From contig NC_056041.1 of NCBI RefSeq assembly GCF_004379255.2, forward strand, positions 22,227,559 to 22,291,558: a DNA stretch of 64,000 nt. The letters run 5' to 3'. Position numbers and translations under genes: made by a program. The notes under the pieces are model-generated. The model worked only from the letters and a program-made list of their open reading frames with translations, was not told the DNA's origin and searched no databases. The first letter of the stretch is position 1. Each line of letters starts with the position of its first letter. Positions 1-10,651 of this stretch are shown piece by piece. The stretch is from Salvia splendens (Eukaryota > Streptophyta > Magnoliopsida > Lamiales > Lamiaceae).

Positions 1-45
1 ATGACCAGGCTCCACACACCATAGCCTATAGCCTTTAACTCCAGG

Positions 46-939
46 CTAATAGCCCAACATAACACACTTCAATGCCCGAGGCTCCAACTTTCCCTGCTTC
101 ACATGAGCAAAAGCTTTGCATCCAAAAGTCCTTAGCTCCGAATACCCTCCATAACTTCCATACCACCTAAAATCTGGTGTGTCACCATCAATAGAGGATG
201 AGGGGCACTTGTTCATTAGCTTGACAGCTGTAGATGCAGCCTCTGCCCAGAATTTTTTTCCCGTCCCCGCAGCAAGAAGCATGTATCTCACCCTCTCCAA
301 GATGGTCCTATTTGCCCTCTCTGCCACCCCATTTTGTTGGGGATTCATAGGCACGGTCCTATGCCGTTTAATGCCTTTGAGTTTACAAAAAACATCAAAC
401 TCCTTGGACAAGTATTCAAGACCATTATCAGTCCTTAAATACTTCAAACATACCCCCTTTTCTGCCTCCACCTCAGCACACCAACTCTTGAACTTTATGA
501 AGGCCTCAGATTTTTCTTTCAATATGAATAGCCACACTTTTCTGGAGTAGTCATCAATAATAGACATATAATATCTACCCCCACCTATTGATTTTTCTTG
601 TGCCGGCCCCCACAAATCACTATGTGCATAATCTAGAGGGTTTGAGGAAGTGTGTTTACCTCTATGGTATGGCAGCTTCTTGGCCATGCCTAGTATACAC
701 TCTTCACATGGAACTACATCATCTTCATCATCACTGCAATGCAAGATTCCCTTCTTAATCAGCTCCTTTACACTCCCAGCAGCTGGGTGTCCGAGTCTAG
801 TGTGCCACTGACTCAAGGTGCAAGATGCAACACTGTGGAGCTCAACACTTCCCTTACTACAAATAAGTGCAGTCAGATAATATAAGCTCCCCCTCCTTTC
901 AGCCATCATCAACACCTTCCCAGCTCTACATACCTCCAT
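46..939 (-). pseudogene. Copia integrase region (GAG-pre-integrase plus rve core), broken
   Basis: The 297-residue open stretch begins with the GAG-pre-integrase zinc-binding region (LSQWHTRLGHP, then CEECILGMAKK). The integrase core follows, with YAHSDLWGP and SIIDDYSRKVW holding the first catalytic Asp, YLRTDNGLEY the second, and NPQQNGVAERANRT the Glu. All three DDE residues are visible. It is in the same frame as the gag-protease stretch upstream and separated from it by a TGA at 967-969. A TAG at 46-48 closes it, and copia-like residues continue in frame beyond that stop to the window edge. It is part of a dead polyprotein rather than a host gene. Confidence 0.85.
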
Positions 940-966
940 TCTGCCATCCTCACAAGCAAAAGAACA

Positions 967-2007
967 TCACCTTCTCTCCAGAAATCCAAGTGAGATCAAG
1001 TTCCTCTTCACATCTGGAATATATCTCACCCCACTCAAGGTTATCACTGTTCCATTTTCACCTCTTAACTTGACTGATCCAACCCCTTTCGCAGAGCAAA
1101 CTTGGTTATTACCAAGAACAACAGATCCAGTAGCAACATCAATGTCATCAAACCACTCAAGATTTGGGCAAATATGAAAACTACAGCCTGAATCCGTGAT
1201 CCAAGTTCCAGAGACCTCACCATCTAGAACATTCAGTACCTCATGGACTTCTTCATCTTCAATTGCCTCGGCCGAATTGACAGCCTTCCCCTCAGCCTCT
1301 TGCTTTCTCTTCCAAGCATGGCAGTCTCTCTTCAAGTGGCCGGGCTTCTTGCACCAATGGCAAGACCGAGTCTCCTTTTGAACAACTGGAAAACCCCTGA
1401 AATTCTCATAGGGTTTCTTGAATAGTTTCTTGCCTCTGAACTTCTTGATGTTGAGACTCTCAGCATTCGGATCTGCAGGTTTCAACTCACTCTTCTGAAG
1501 TTCCTTTGCCCTCAGAGCCGTCTGAACTTCCGGAAGGGTGATCGTTCTATCACGGCCATACAAGAAAGCATCCCGAAACTGATCAAACGCTTGCGGCAAG
1601 GCATTGAGCAATAGAATGACTTTGTCTTCATCTCCAATAGAGACATCAATGTTCTCAAGATCATCCACTGCCTTATTGAAATCTTCCAACTGCTCCAAGA
1701 TTCCTTTGCCTTCTAAGAATTTATAAGAATACTGATACCTCTTCATGAATAGCCGGTTTGCAAGGGACTTCGTCAAGTAGAGATCCTCGAGCTTCGATAG
1801 GATATCAGCCGCCGTCTTCTCCTTAGCGACTTCGCGTAGCACTTTATCACCGAGGCTATGCACAATCGCACTATGTGCCTTAGCCTCAATCTCAGCTTTC
1901 TTGGCGGTTGCCTTTTCATCCAAGACTTCCTTGCCCTTTCCATCCTTTTCTTTGACCGTGAGCGCCGACGCCAGGCCTTGTTGAATCAACATCGCCCTCA
2001 TCTTCAT
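967..2007 (-). pseudogene. Copia gag and aspartic protease region
   Basis: The 346 residues hold a UBN2/gag_pre-like domain (residues about 40-180), a CCHC knuckle (CHWCKKPGHLKRDC, near residue 220) and a retroviral-type aspartic protease with its active site at ITDSGCSFHI (near residue 270). Copia-like residues continue in frame upstream of the first ATG at 2007 (an FTGKNDFAIWRMK block just upstream) with no earlier ATG, so the original start is lost or non-canonical. The frame ends at a TGA at 967-969, after which integrase residues continue in the same frame. The family role is capsid formation and polyprotein cleavage in the cytoplasm. Confidence 0.85.
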
Positions 2008-2127
2008 TCTCCATATGGCAAAGTCATTCTTGCCTGTAAATTTTTCTGCTTTGAATCTGGAAGCTATGATTCTTTGCGGATCCGTTCCCTTGAAATCAAT
2101 TCAACTCGACGACGATGAGAAATTTTC

Positions 2128-2145
2128 CCACAGACGGCGCCAATT
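2128..2145 (-). other. Primer-binding site of the copia element
   Basis: Immediately inside the LTR the minus strand reads TGGCGCCGTCTGTGGGA. This is the position of a tRNA primer site. It is not the initiator-Met type (TGGTATCAGAGC) most plant copia elements use, and it matches the site of the gypsy element at 50,515-50,532. Confidence 0.65.
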
Positions 2146-2427
2146 TGTTAGGATGAACGCGTGTGTGTGTGCGTGAGCTTGAATTGAGCTAACAAAACGA
2201 ATCGGAAGAAGGAATATTATTGAATCGAAAAGGGAAATCAGCTACAACGAAAGAGAGAGAAATACTAACTCTAACTACTATTTAAAGCTAAAATCTAACG
2301 GCTAGTTTGATCCGACGGTCACGACTTAATCTCCACAAACGCGATGAATCGGACGGCTCCTGAACGTCCAAGCTTGAGATGAGCTTCAGCGCATTCCTTC
2401 TTCATTTCAGCTTCCAAGATCATGCAA
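2146..2427 (-). repeat. Copia LTR (5' LTR of the minus-strand element)
   Basis: On the plus strand the LTR starts TGTTAGGATG beside the primer site. It holds a GT run and terminates near a TGCA at about 2427. The inner boundary is firm. The outer one is a guess, since the second LTR is not in the window. Confidence 0.5.
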
Positions 2428-2602
2428 TGGATTATCAGTGTAGTTGAGTTATCATACTCACATGCATGTTCCTTGATGTTAAAGCAATATTGATATCCTA
2501 TATAGCCTAGAACTATAAGGTGGACTATTTCCGTTAATACGGATTTCAGTTAAATTTATGAATTCTTAATTGCTTATTTAAATTTTTCTGTAATTCACAC
2601 AG

Positions 2603-5600
2603 GTGGCTTGGAAGCTGATATTACTTGTACTGAGGTTTTACAGGAGCCGTTTGTCTCAGAAAAGATATTACGGCTTATTGAAATACTCTCCAGATTTAGG
2701 TTTGTATCTTGCTTGCTTTTTGAAGACACTAATTTTCTCATCTCTTTCTCCCTCCTTGGGTGGGGCAGATTCATGAATGAATCTATTTTCCCAACTAGTT
2801 TGAGTAACAGTTGAACTTGATATAAAGATGGTTTAGGGGTTTATCTTTAGGGTACTTGCATACAGGTCAGCTAGCTATCTTTGTACGACTTATTCAGTAG
2901 CAGATTTTCCCTCTATCATCTCTTTAAATATCTAGATTGATGGCTGTTTTAAGCAGTCATATTTGTGTAAAATGTCATCAACCATGAACTGTATTCATTA
3001 GTTTTCTTTCTCTCTTTGCCTCTCTGGATATTCAAGTGTAAATCCCCTTTTTTTATTTTTAATCTTTTTATCTATGGTTAGTTATAATGTAACTGTATTT
3101 ATCGATTTAAACAGCTAAGGCTAAACCTTATGCCTCATAAATTGTTGCTTGACTTTGCAAGTTCCTACCGTTCTTTTAAATAAAAGTTATCCTTTGAGCT
3201 TGAACTTTATTTTGAGCTTAGGTGATAAGCATATAAGATAGGAAGCCCTAACTTAACCCAAAACCATGGTCAAAGGTAAAGGGTTGACTCCCTATTATAT
3301 GCTATTCCACACTTTCGTGTGAAACCGATGTGGGATCGTATCATTAGGTTACCCTTTGACCTGGAATTTCATTAGGGATCTTTTCTTATGAAGATTACTT
3401 ATGGCAGTTCACCACCATTTCTTACATTAGCATGATATGTTTTATTTTTTACAGGTTACAGCCAAATATGAACTGCATAATATTTGTCAATAGAATTGTC
3501 ACTGCAAGATCCCTCTCTGCGATCCTTCAAAATCTAAAGATTTTATCTTCTTGGAAGTGTGATTTCCTCGTAGGAGTTCGCTCAGGACACATGTCACAAA
3601 AGCATATGGATATCATTCTTGAGAAGTTCCGTTCTGGTCAGGTAACTCTTTTTACATGGTGATATTTTGTTTATTCATTAATGGGCTAAAAAAAGTTGTT
3701 TAATTACACATTTTGTTGTACAACTTGCAATGTTCTCTTTCAGAATACAGATCTAACTGTCCTGGTTATTTTTAAGCACTTTTACTATAACTGTTTTATT
3801 TATGTTACCCTTATTTTTTATTGTGACAGCTAAACCTATTGGTTGCTACCAAAGTGGGTGAAGAGGGACTTGATATTCACATATGTTCTCTTGTAATACG
3901 GTTTGATCTTCCAGAGACACTTGCTAGTTTTATACAATCAAGAGGCCGTGCCCGCATGCCCCAGTCTGAATATGCATTTTTAGTGAACAGGTGCTTTCAC
4001 TAAAAATTTGCTCTATATGAATCTGTTTTTGTTTTTCCAATTCAACAGAATTTTATTGTAACTTATACTAACGTCACTACAGGAGCAACCTTAAGGAAGT
4101 CAAATTGATTCAGCAGTTTGTGAAAGAGGAAGCACTGATGAACTTAGAAATTTCCGGCCGACAATCTCGTGTGCAAGTAACCAATTTCAGGGAGAGAACC
4201 TATAAAGTGGAAGCTACTGGTGCAACTATCAGTTCTGTAATGAGTGTTTCCTTGCTGCATCGCTATTGCTCATCGCTTCCGCATGACGAGTATGGTCCCA
4301 TTTCTGTTAATATGTCCTTAGTGTTGGGGAAAGTGATATATTAGACCCTAAGTAGGGTGGGAGTAGCAAATTTGTCCTAAAATCTTTAAAATCATAAAAT
4401 TTCAGCCGTTTTTGTCCTACTTTCAATGTTGAGTATGTAAAACAGAAAATTTAGGAATTTGTCTATACCATGGCTGATATTTTAATCTCTACGATTTTTT
4501 TCATGCAATTTTTTTATTTTTCAAAAAAATATTTATCACTTCAATTTTCTCATGAAAAATTGATGGCTTTTTGCAATTTCCATAGGAACGTTGGAAATCT
4601 CTAAATTTTCAGTTTACCAACCGGGAAATGGTGAGACTAGGTTAAAAAAGGCACTGACATCACTTAATATATAATGTTTTTAGGAGTAAATTATCACCTA
4701 TGAGTTATGACTAAATACTACCCCTATAGTTATGGAATTAAAAATGCATTTACCTGCTCCATTGTTTCTGCGGAGTACTTACTATAAACTTATCCTTGAT
4801 GGTATTTTTATCTTTGTTAGGTATTCCAATCCAAAGCTACAGTTCTTCTACCATGATCATCCAGATGGCAATATTTGCACCTTAGTTCTCCCAGCCAATG
4901 CTCCATTTCACCAGATTGGCAGCGCACCCCGACCTTCAAAGGAGGCAGCTAAGAGAGATGCATGCCTAAAAGCGTACCAAACATTGCATGAAGTTGGATC
5001 ACTGACTGATTATCTATTGCCAGAGCAAGATGTTAATAATGAGGATCTGGACTTAACTGATTCCGACAATGAGGATTGTCAGTGCACATCACTAGTTGTA
5101 TATTCACAATCATTACAATAAGAACATTATAGTAAAATTTTCAACTTATTGCAGGTGTGGAATCTCGGCTTGAACTCCATCAGATGCTTGTTCCTGCTGC
5201 CCTTAGAGTACCATGGAGAGAAGTGGACAATTTCTGTACTTTTAGTTGTTATTACGTAAAGTTCAATCCTATTCCGGCAGATAGGACATACAGAAAGTTT
5301 GGTCTTTTTGTGAAAGAGTCACTTCCAGAAGAGGCTGGTAATTTGAGCTTTGATCTTTGTCTGGATAAGGGTAGAATGGTGAAGACACAGCTTATTCCTT
5401 CTGGAGGTTCTACATTTGATAAAGCTGAGGTGAATTTGTCTTTTATTTTAGAGTAATGGTCAATTTTGGTCCTAAACATATGACCAAAATACGAATTTCA
5501 TTTGTCATGGACCTATTTTTCAAAAAGTGAATGTTTTGGACCAAATTCGTATTTTGGTCATATGTTTATGACCAAAATTGACCTTCACTCTTTATTTTAT

Positions 5601-8600
5601 ATCCACAGTGGTTCATAAATTATCTGTCTTCAGAATCTGATGTTTGAACTTAACAGATTGCATTAGCAGAGACATTCCAGAAGCTATTTCTCAAGGTTCT
5701 TGTTGACCGGCACGAATTTAAAGAAAAATATGTGTCTCTAGAAGATAATAATGCCCCCGAGTCTGACTTGACAACCTTCTACCTATTGCTTCCTGTTGTG
5801 GAGCACGAGCATGACAGATTTTCTGTAGACTGGACACTGATAAATAGATGTTTGTCTTCAATGATTTTCAAACACATGGGAAGTGATGTGAAAGATAATG
5901 TCTGTGAAGTTTCAGGTTACTTGCATCTTGCCAGTGGCTCCACAAGCTTCAATGCTACTTTGAGTAGTTTGGTGTATCTGCCATGCAAAGATACATTTTT
6001 CTTTGTTTCAGATATCTTGACAGAGAGAAATGCGTATGATTCATATAGTGACTCAGAAAATCATGTGGAGCACTATTCCGCGTTGTAAGTTCTTCAGCTA
6101 CTGTTTCCACATAAAGCCAATTGATGTATGGCCTGGTTTAGAACTGCATGAATCATAGGTTTTGTGTGTATAAAAAACTCTTAGCTTTTACTGCAGAGAT
6201 AGAAGTTGTTCTTCCAAAGAAGCCTAACGTTCTTTTATATATTCCAAAAATGATTTTACAGATGAGAGTAAATTGCAAAAGTGTTCCCACAGTAGCTTCA
6301 TCATGGTTTATAAAATTCCAACTTCATAAATATGAACATTTTAAAAGTTGCAAGATTTTTCTAAAATTTTCAATCAATTAGGTAAAAACTCTTTTTCAAA
6401 GGTTAAGGTATGGACAATCTGTTATGTTTTGATTGGAAATTTCCTTTAATCAACTTAGGCGGCAAGCCATGATCTCAGTTTCTTAGTTACCTGAATTTGG
6501 AACTCAAGTTAGGCCTCCTACAACAGGCAACATAACTTTGTAATTTTTTTCTAGTTAGTTAGTCTATGTCTTTCCATGTCTTAATGCTAGTGTTAAATCA
6601 TGCTAACAGTGAATATGGTTTGATATCTTTTAACTCACTTTCACCTGAAAGTTCCAAGACTTAGTTTTGTATAAATCTTTCTATGTTGCTTTATACATAT
6701 CAAATGATTTGTTCATGATATGAGAGCATTATGGGGCTGTGATTTCATTGTCAGCTCTTTGTGATAGTATTTTTTTTGTAGGTATGATATTCATCTAAAG
6801 TATCCACATCAACCTCTTTTAAAAGCAAAACCACTTTTTACCTTGAAGAATTTGCTGAGGAAGAAAAATCTATCAGGTATATTTTACTTACAGACATGAT
6901 TCACCGAGTAGAATCTGTATAGTGAGACAGGGAACTTGTAATCTGGTACATTATTTAATGCATTGTAGGAAGCCAATCAACAATTTCCTTCTTTCTCATA
7001 AGCATTCTTCACTTTATTAGCCTGCGTAGAGAGATAGTGTCCTTGTAAATGAATACTTCATCTGTTGGGGCTAGCTGATATTTGGATGAGTTCCTTCTAA
7101 TCTTCCAATTATATATTAGACAATTAGATTACTTATAAATATTTGTACTTCAGGAGAATGGCGAGAAAAAGAGGAATACATTGTCCACTTGCCTCCTGAA
7201 CTTTGTGAGTTGAAAATTGTTGGTTTTTCTAAAGATATCGGAAGCTCATTGTCCCTATTACCATCAATCATGCACCGACTTGAAAGCTTTCTCGTGGCCA
7301 TTGAACTGAAGGACAAGTTAAGTGCTTCATTCCCTGAGGGGGCAGAAGTAACTACGGGTAAAGTAAGTGCTATCTTAGAATTGGTATGCTGTATGGATTT
7401 TATTAGATCTCCTTTGTCCACCATTAAGGTCTTACATTGTATTTAATCTCGTTTTTCATAGTTAAGGTATTGTTAATAGTTCCTTTATAATTGGATGCAG
7501 ATTCTTGAAGCTATCACGAGTGAAGGATGTAATGAGAACTTTTCTCTCGAAAGGCTTGAAATTCTTGGTGATGCATTTCTCAAGTTTGCAGTTGGTAGAT
7601 ATCTTTTTCTTAAGCATGACGCTCTAGATGAGGGCCAGCTAACAAGAAAGCGGTCAAAACTAACAAACAATCATAATTTATTCAAGCTGGCAAAGCTGAA
7701 AAATTTACAGGTAAATAACGTATATCTGTTTTTAATTCTTTTTTCCCTAGATGCAAATTATTTTGATGTATTCTGGCATAACCCTTTCCACACATGTCAC
7801 TTCATACCTGAAAGTCACTGTCCTTGCACATTGTGGCTTCTATTTAATTTGGATAGGTAACACTGCAAACAATTATACGTATTCCTTCTATCTATAAAGA
7901 GATTTTATACTTGCTTTATAATGAGCCTCACAACTAAGCGGAGGAACAATGCATCCATTTAAATTTGATTCAAGTACTTTCCACTTATAATATGTATTTG
8001 CTGGTAACTAATGTATGTGATACAGTTTGACCTTTATACCACTGTGTTGAACAGTGTTGAAAGTTCACTTACGTGTGCCTCGGCAACGTGGCCATTCTAG
8101 GCCGTTTTTCTTGAAATGAGATAGGGGTTATGTACGGCTGTTGGAGTTAAAAAGAAACAAAGAGACTCTGGGTAATACTATCGTACTAGAGGCCAGTCCA
8201 GTGTAAGGCTGTAAGCTAACTTATTAACGAATTTCCTTCTTCATTCCTTCCTCAACCAGCTATTTCACTCGAAGATAACAAGAATATAATATTTCTCTAG
8301 AATAAATTAATTGAGTAATAACTATAAATAAACTTATAAGTTGATTGATTGTATTTTGCTTTGTAAGTAATCCTCCAAGCCAAGAGATTCTTACTGCTAA
8401 ACCGCTTGAAACAGCCTTGAGTTGTTATATGGATTATGGAAAGACCATCCTAATTTGACCATCTCCAGTAAGATCTAATTTATTATCATCCGTACGAACA
8501 ATGATTTCTTGCATCTATTGCATGTTATTGTTATCGAAGATATTAGTTGCATCCTTAGAACGGATGTATATGTGAATTTCCTCGCGCAAGCCATAGTGAG

Positions 8601-10619
8601 AACCAAATGATCAACAACGTTCGCCCTACGAGCCATAAAGGTGCCCACATACTCATCAACCATCCCAACCTGTTTAGTTTTGGCCAAGGACTCATAAAGG
8701 AATTGTCCCCCATATTGACAACTAATCATAATTCACTTGTTTCCGCGTCATCTATACGTAACAAACACTCTACAATTCATTCTATGATAGATAGCACCAA
8801 CTATTACAGCTAAGCCGCTTGAAACAGCCTTGAGTAGTTATATGGAAAGACCATCCTAATTTGACCATGTGTAGAAAGATCTAATTTATTATCATCCTTA
8901 CAAACAACGATTTCTTGCATCTATTGCATGTTATTGTTATCAAAGATATTAGTTGCATCCTTAGAATGGATGTATATATAAATTTCCTCCCGCAAGCCGT
9001 AGTGAATCAAATGATCAACAACGTTCGCCATACGAGCCATAAAGGTTCCCACATACTCATCAACCATCCCAACCTGCTTAGTTTTGGCCAAGGACTCATA
9101 AAGAAATTTCCTGGGATTGTCCCATATTGACAACTGATCATAATTCACTTGTTTCCGCATCATATATACGTAACAAACACTCTATAATTCATTCTATGAT
9201 ATATAGCACCAACCCGCTTAGTTTTGGCCAAGGACTCATAAAGTAATTTTCCATGGGATTGTCCCATATTGACGACTAATCATACTTCACTTGTTTCCGC
9301 GTCATATATATGTAACAAACCCTAAACAATTCATTCTATGATAGATAGCGCCAACTATTACTTTAGCTATTACTACTAAAGTAGTCTCCAATTTGCAGAT
9401 ATATTTGTATGGTGAAAATTTAATTTGAAAAATAACGTATAGTTGACGAGAGAGGAATAACTAGAGGTGAGGACCGAATGAACCGAAAAATAATATCATA
9501 TTCGATTTCCATGTAGGAACAAGTAGTAAAACTAATATTATTCTCAAACTTCTAGGCTTCGATATCAAATGATCAAACATTCATATATGAGTTTCTCTAC
9601 ATAACACTACCATTTATAGGCATCAGCTGTATGTGTGTGCATAGAAATGAAAATATAACTTACCTAAATATGGCTCATCTACTTGTGGCCACAAGTGTGA
9701 ACGTGCATGAATCTTACATTACTTGGAATATGACGATGAGTAGAGATAGAAGTCCATAGGGTTATATCCTAAAATCAATTGGTCATAGGAGAAGTGGCCC
9801 ATGAGATTTATATAGTGGTTTCAGTTTTCTCTTTATACCGATGTGGGATATTGTTATATTTATTTTTCTTTCATTTCCCAACACTCTCCTTCAAACCCTT
9901 CAAGGTGAACTTTGGGGGTGTGGACTTTTTTCTTATAATCAGGTTGGACCAGTTCTCTATTGAACTAACCCCAAATTTATACCCCGGTTAAGTTGGCGAC
10001 TTGCTCTGATACCATGATAGAAGTCCATAGGGTTCCATCCTAAAACCAATTGGTGATAGGAGGAGTGACCCATGAGATTTATATAATGTTTTCCGTTATC
10101 TATATACACTGATGTGGGCTATTGATATATTTATTTTTTTTTTCATTTTCCCAACAAGTAGTATATGGTTGAAAGATAACGACATTAGCTATCCAATGAT
10201 TCTGACTGTGTGTGAATTGATGTTTTGAAGAGAAACTTATGAACAAAAACATTTAAGGCTGCAAGGGAAGCCTGGTGGGCCAATTTTCGGTTATAATTTT
10301 TTTAAATCCTAACACGTTTATTTTTTTCTCGATTTGGATCAACCCACCGTTTTGGAATGAATTGACTTCCCAAAGAATCATAGTCAATGTGGGTGAAAAA
10401 GGAAAAAGAGCTTGGGAGTTGATATCAGGGAGCTTTCACTTCCTAGGAGGTCGCAGGTTCGAATCCTAGGAAGTGCAGATTTGGGGATTAATTTCTCCTT
10501 GGGCCCACAGGCCCAGAATGACAACGAAGCGCACCTACGGGGTAAGACGCTTCACCTCCAACTGTTAGGTCGGGGGTCCGAGTCACATCGGAGGGTAGAT
10601 GGGGAACCATCGTCGATCC

Positions 10620-10651
<32 letters not shown>

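Larger units (their letters stand above)
1..2427 (-). mobile_element. Ty1/copia retrotransposon, 5' part, degenerate, cut by window edge
   Basis: Read on the minus strand, the order is LTR (2146 to about 2427), primer-binding site, gag with a CCHC knuckle, aspartic protease and integrase. Protease before integrase, with no reverse transcriptase yet reached, is the Ty1/copia order. The rest (RT, RNase H, 3' LTR) would lie left of base 1. In-frame stops at 967-969 and 46-48 show it cannot make its own polyprotein. The LTR edge abuts an intron of the DCL4 gene on the opposite strand, about 170 bp from the next DCL4 exon. The outer LTR boundary near 2427 is inferred, because the partner LTR is outside the window and no target duplication can be checked. 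Confidence 0.85.

Noticed and set aside
46..48. TAG in the copia integrase as a second readthrough site
   Set aside because: The following bases (CCT GGA) do not fit a known leaky context, and another stop at 967-969 shows general decay.
3230..3390. Possible solo LTR in a DCL4 intron (GATGTGGGATCG, ACCCTTTGACC)
   Set aside because: No matching ends, no target duplication and no second copy in the window to define it.
10440..10500. A possible tRNA gene (GGTTCGAATCC box with flanking CCTAGGA pairs)
   Set aside because: There is no full cloverleaf with acceptor stem and anticodon arm. The poly(A) tail and 16-bp target repeats show it is the head of a SINE.
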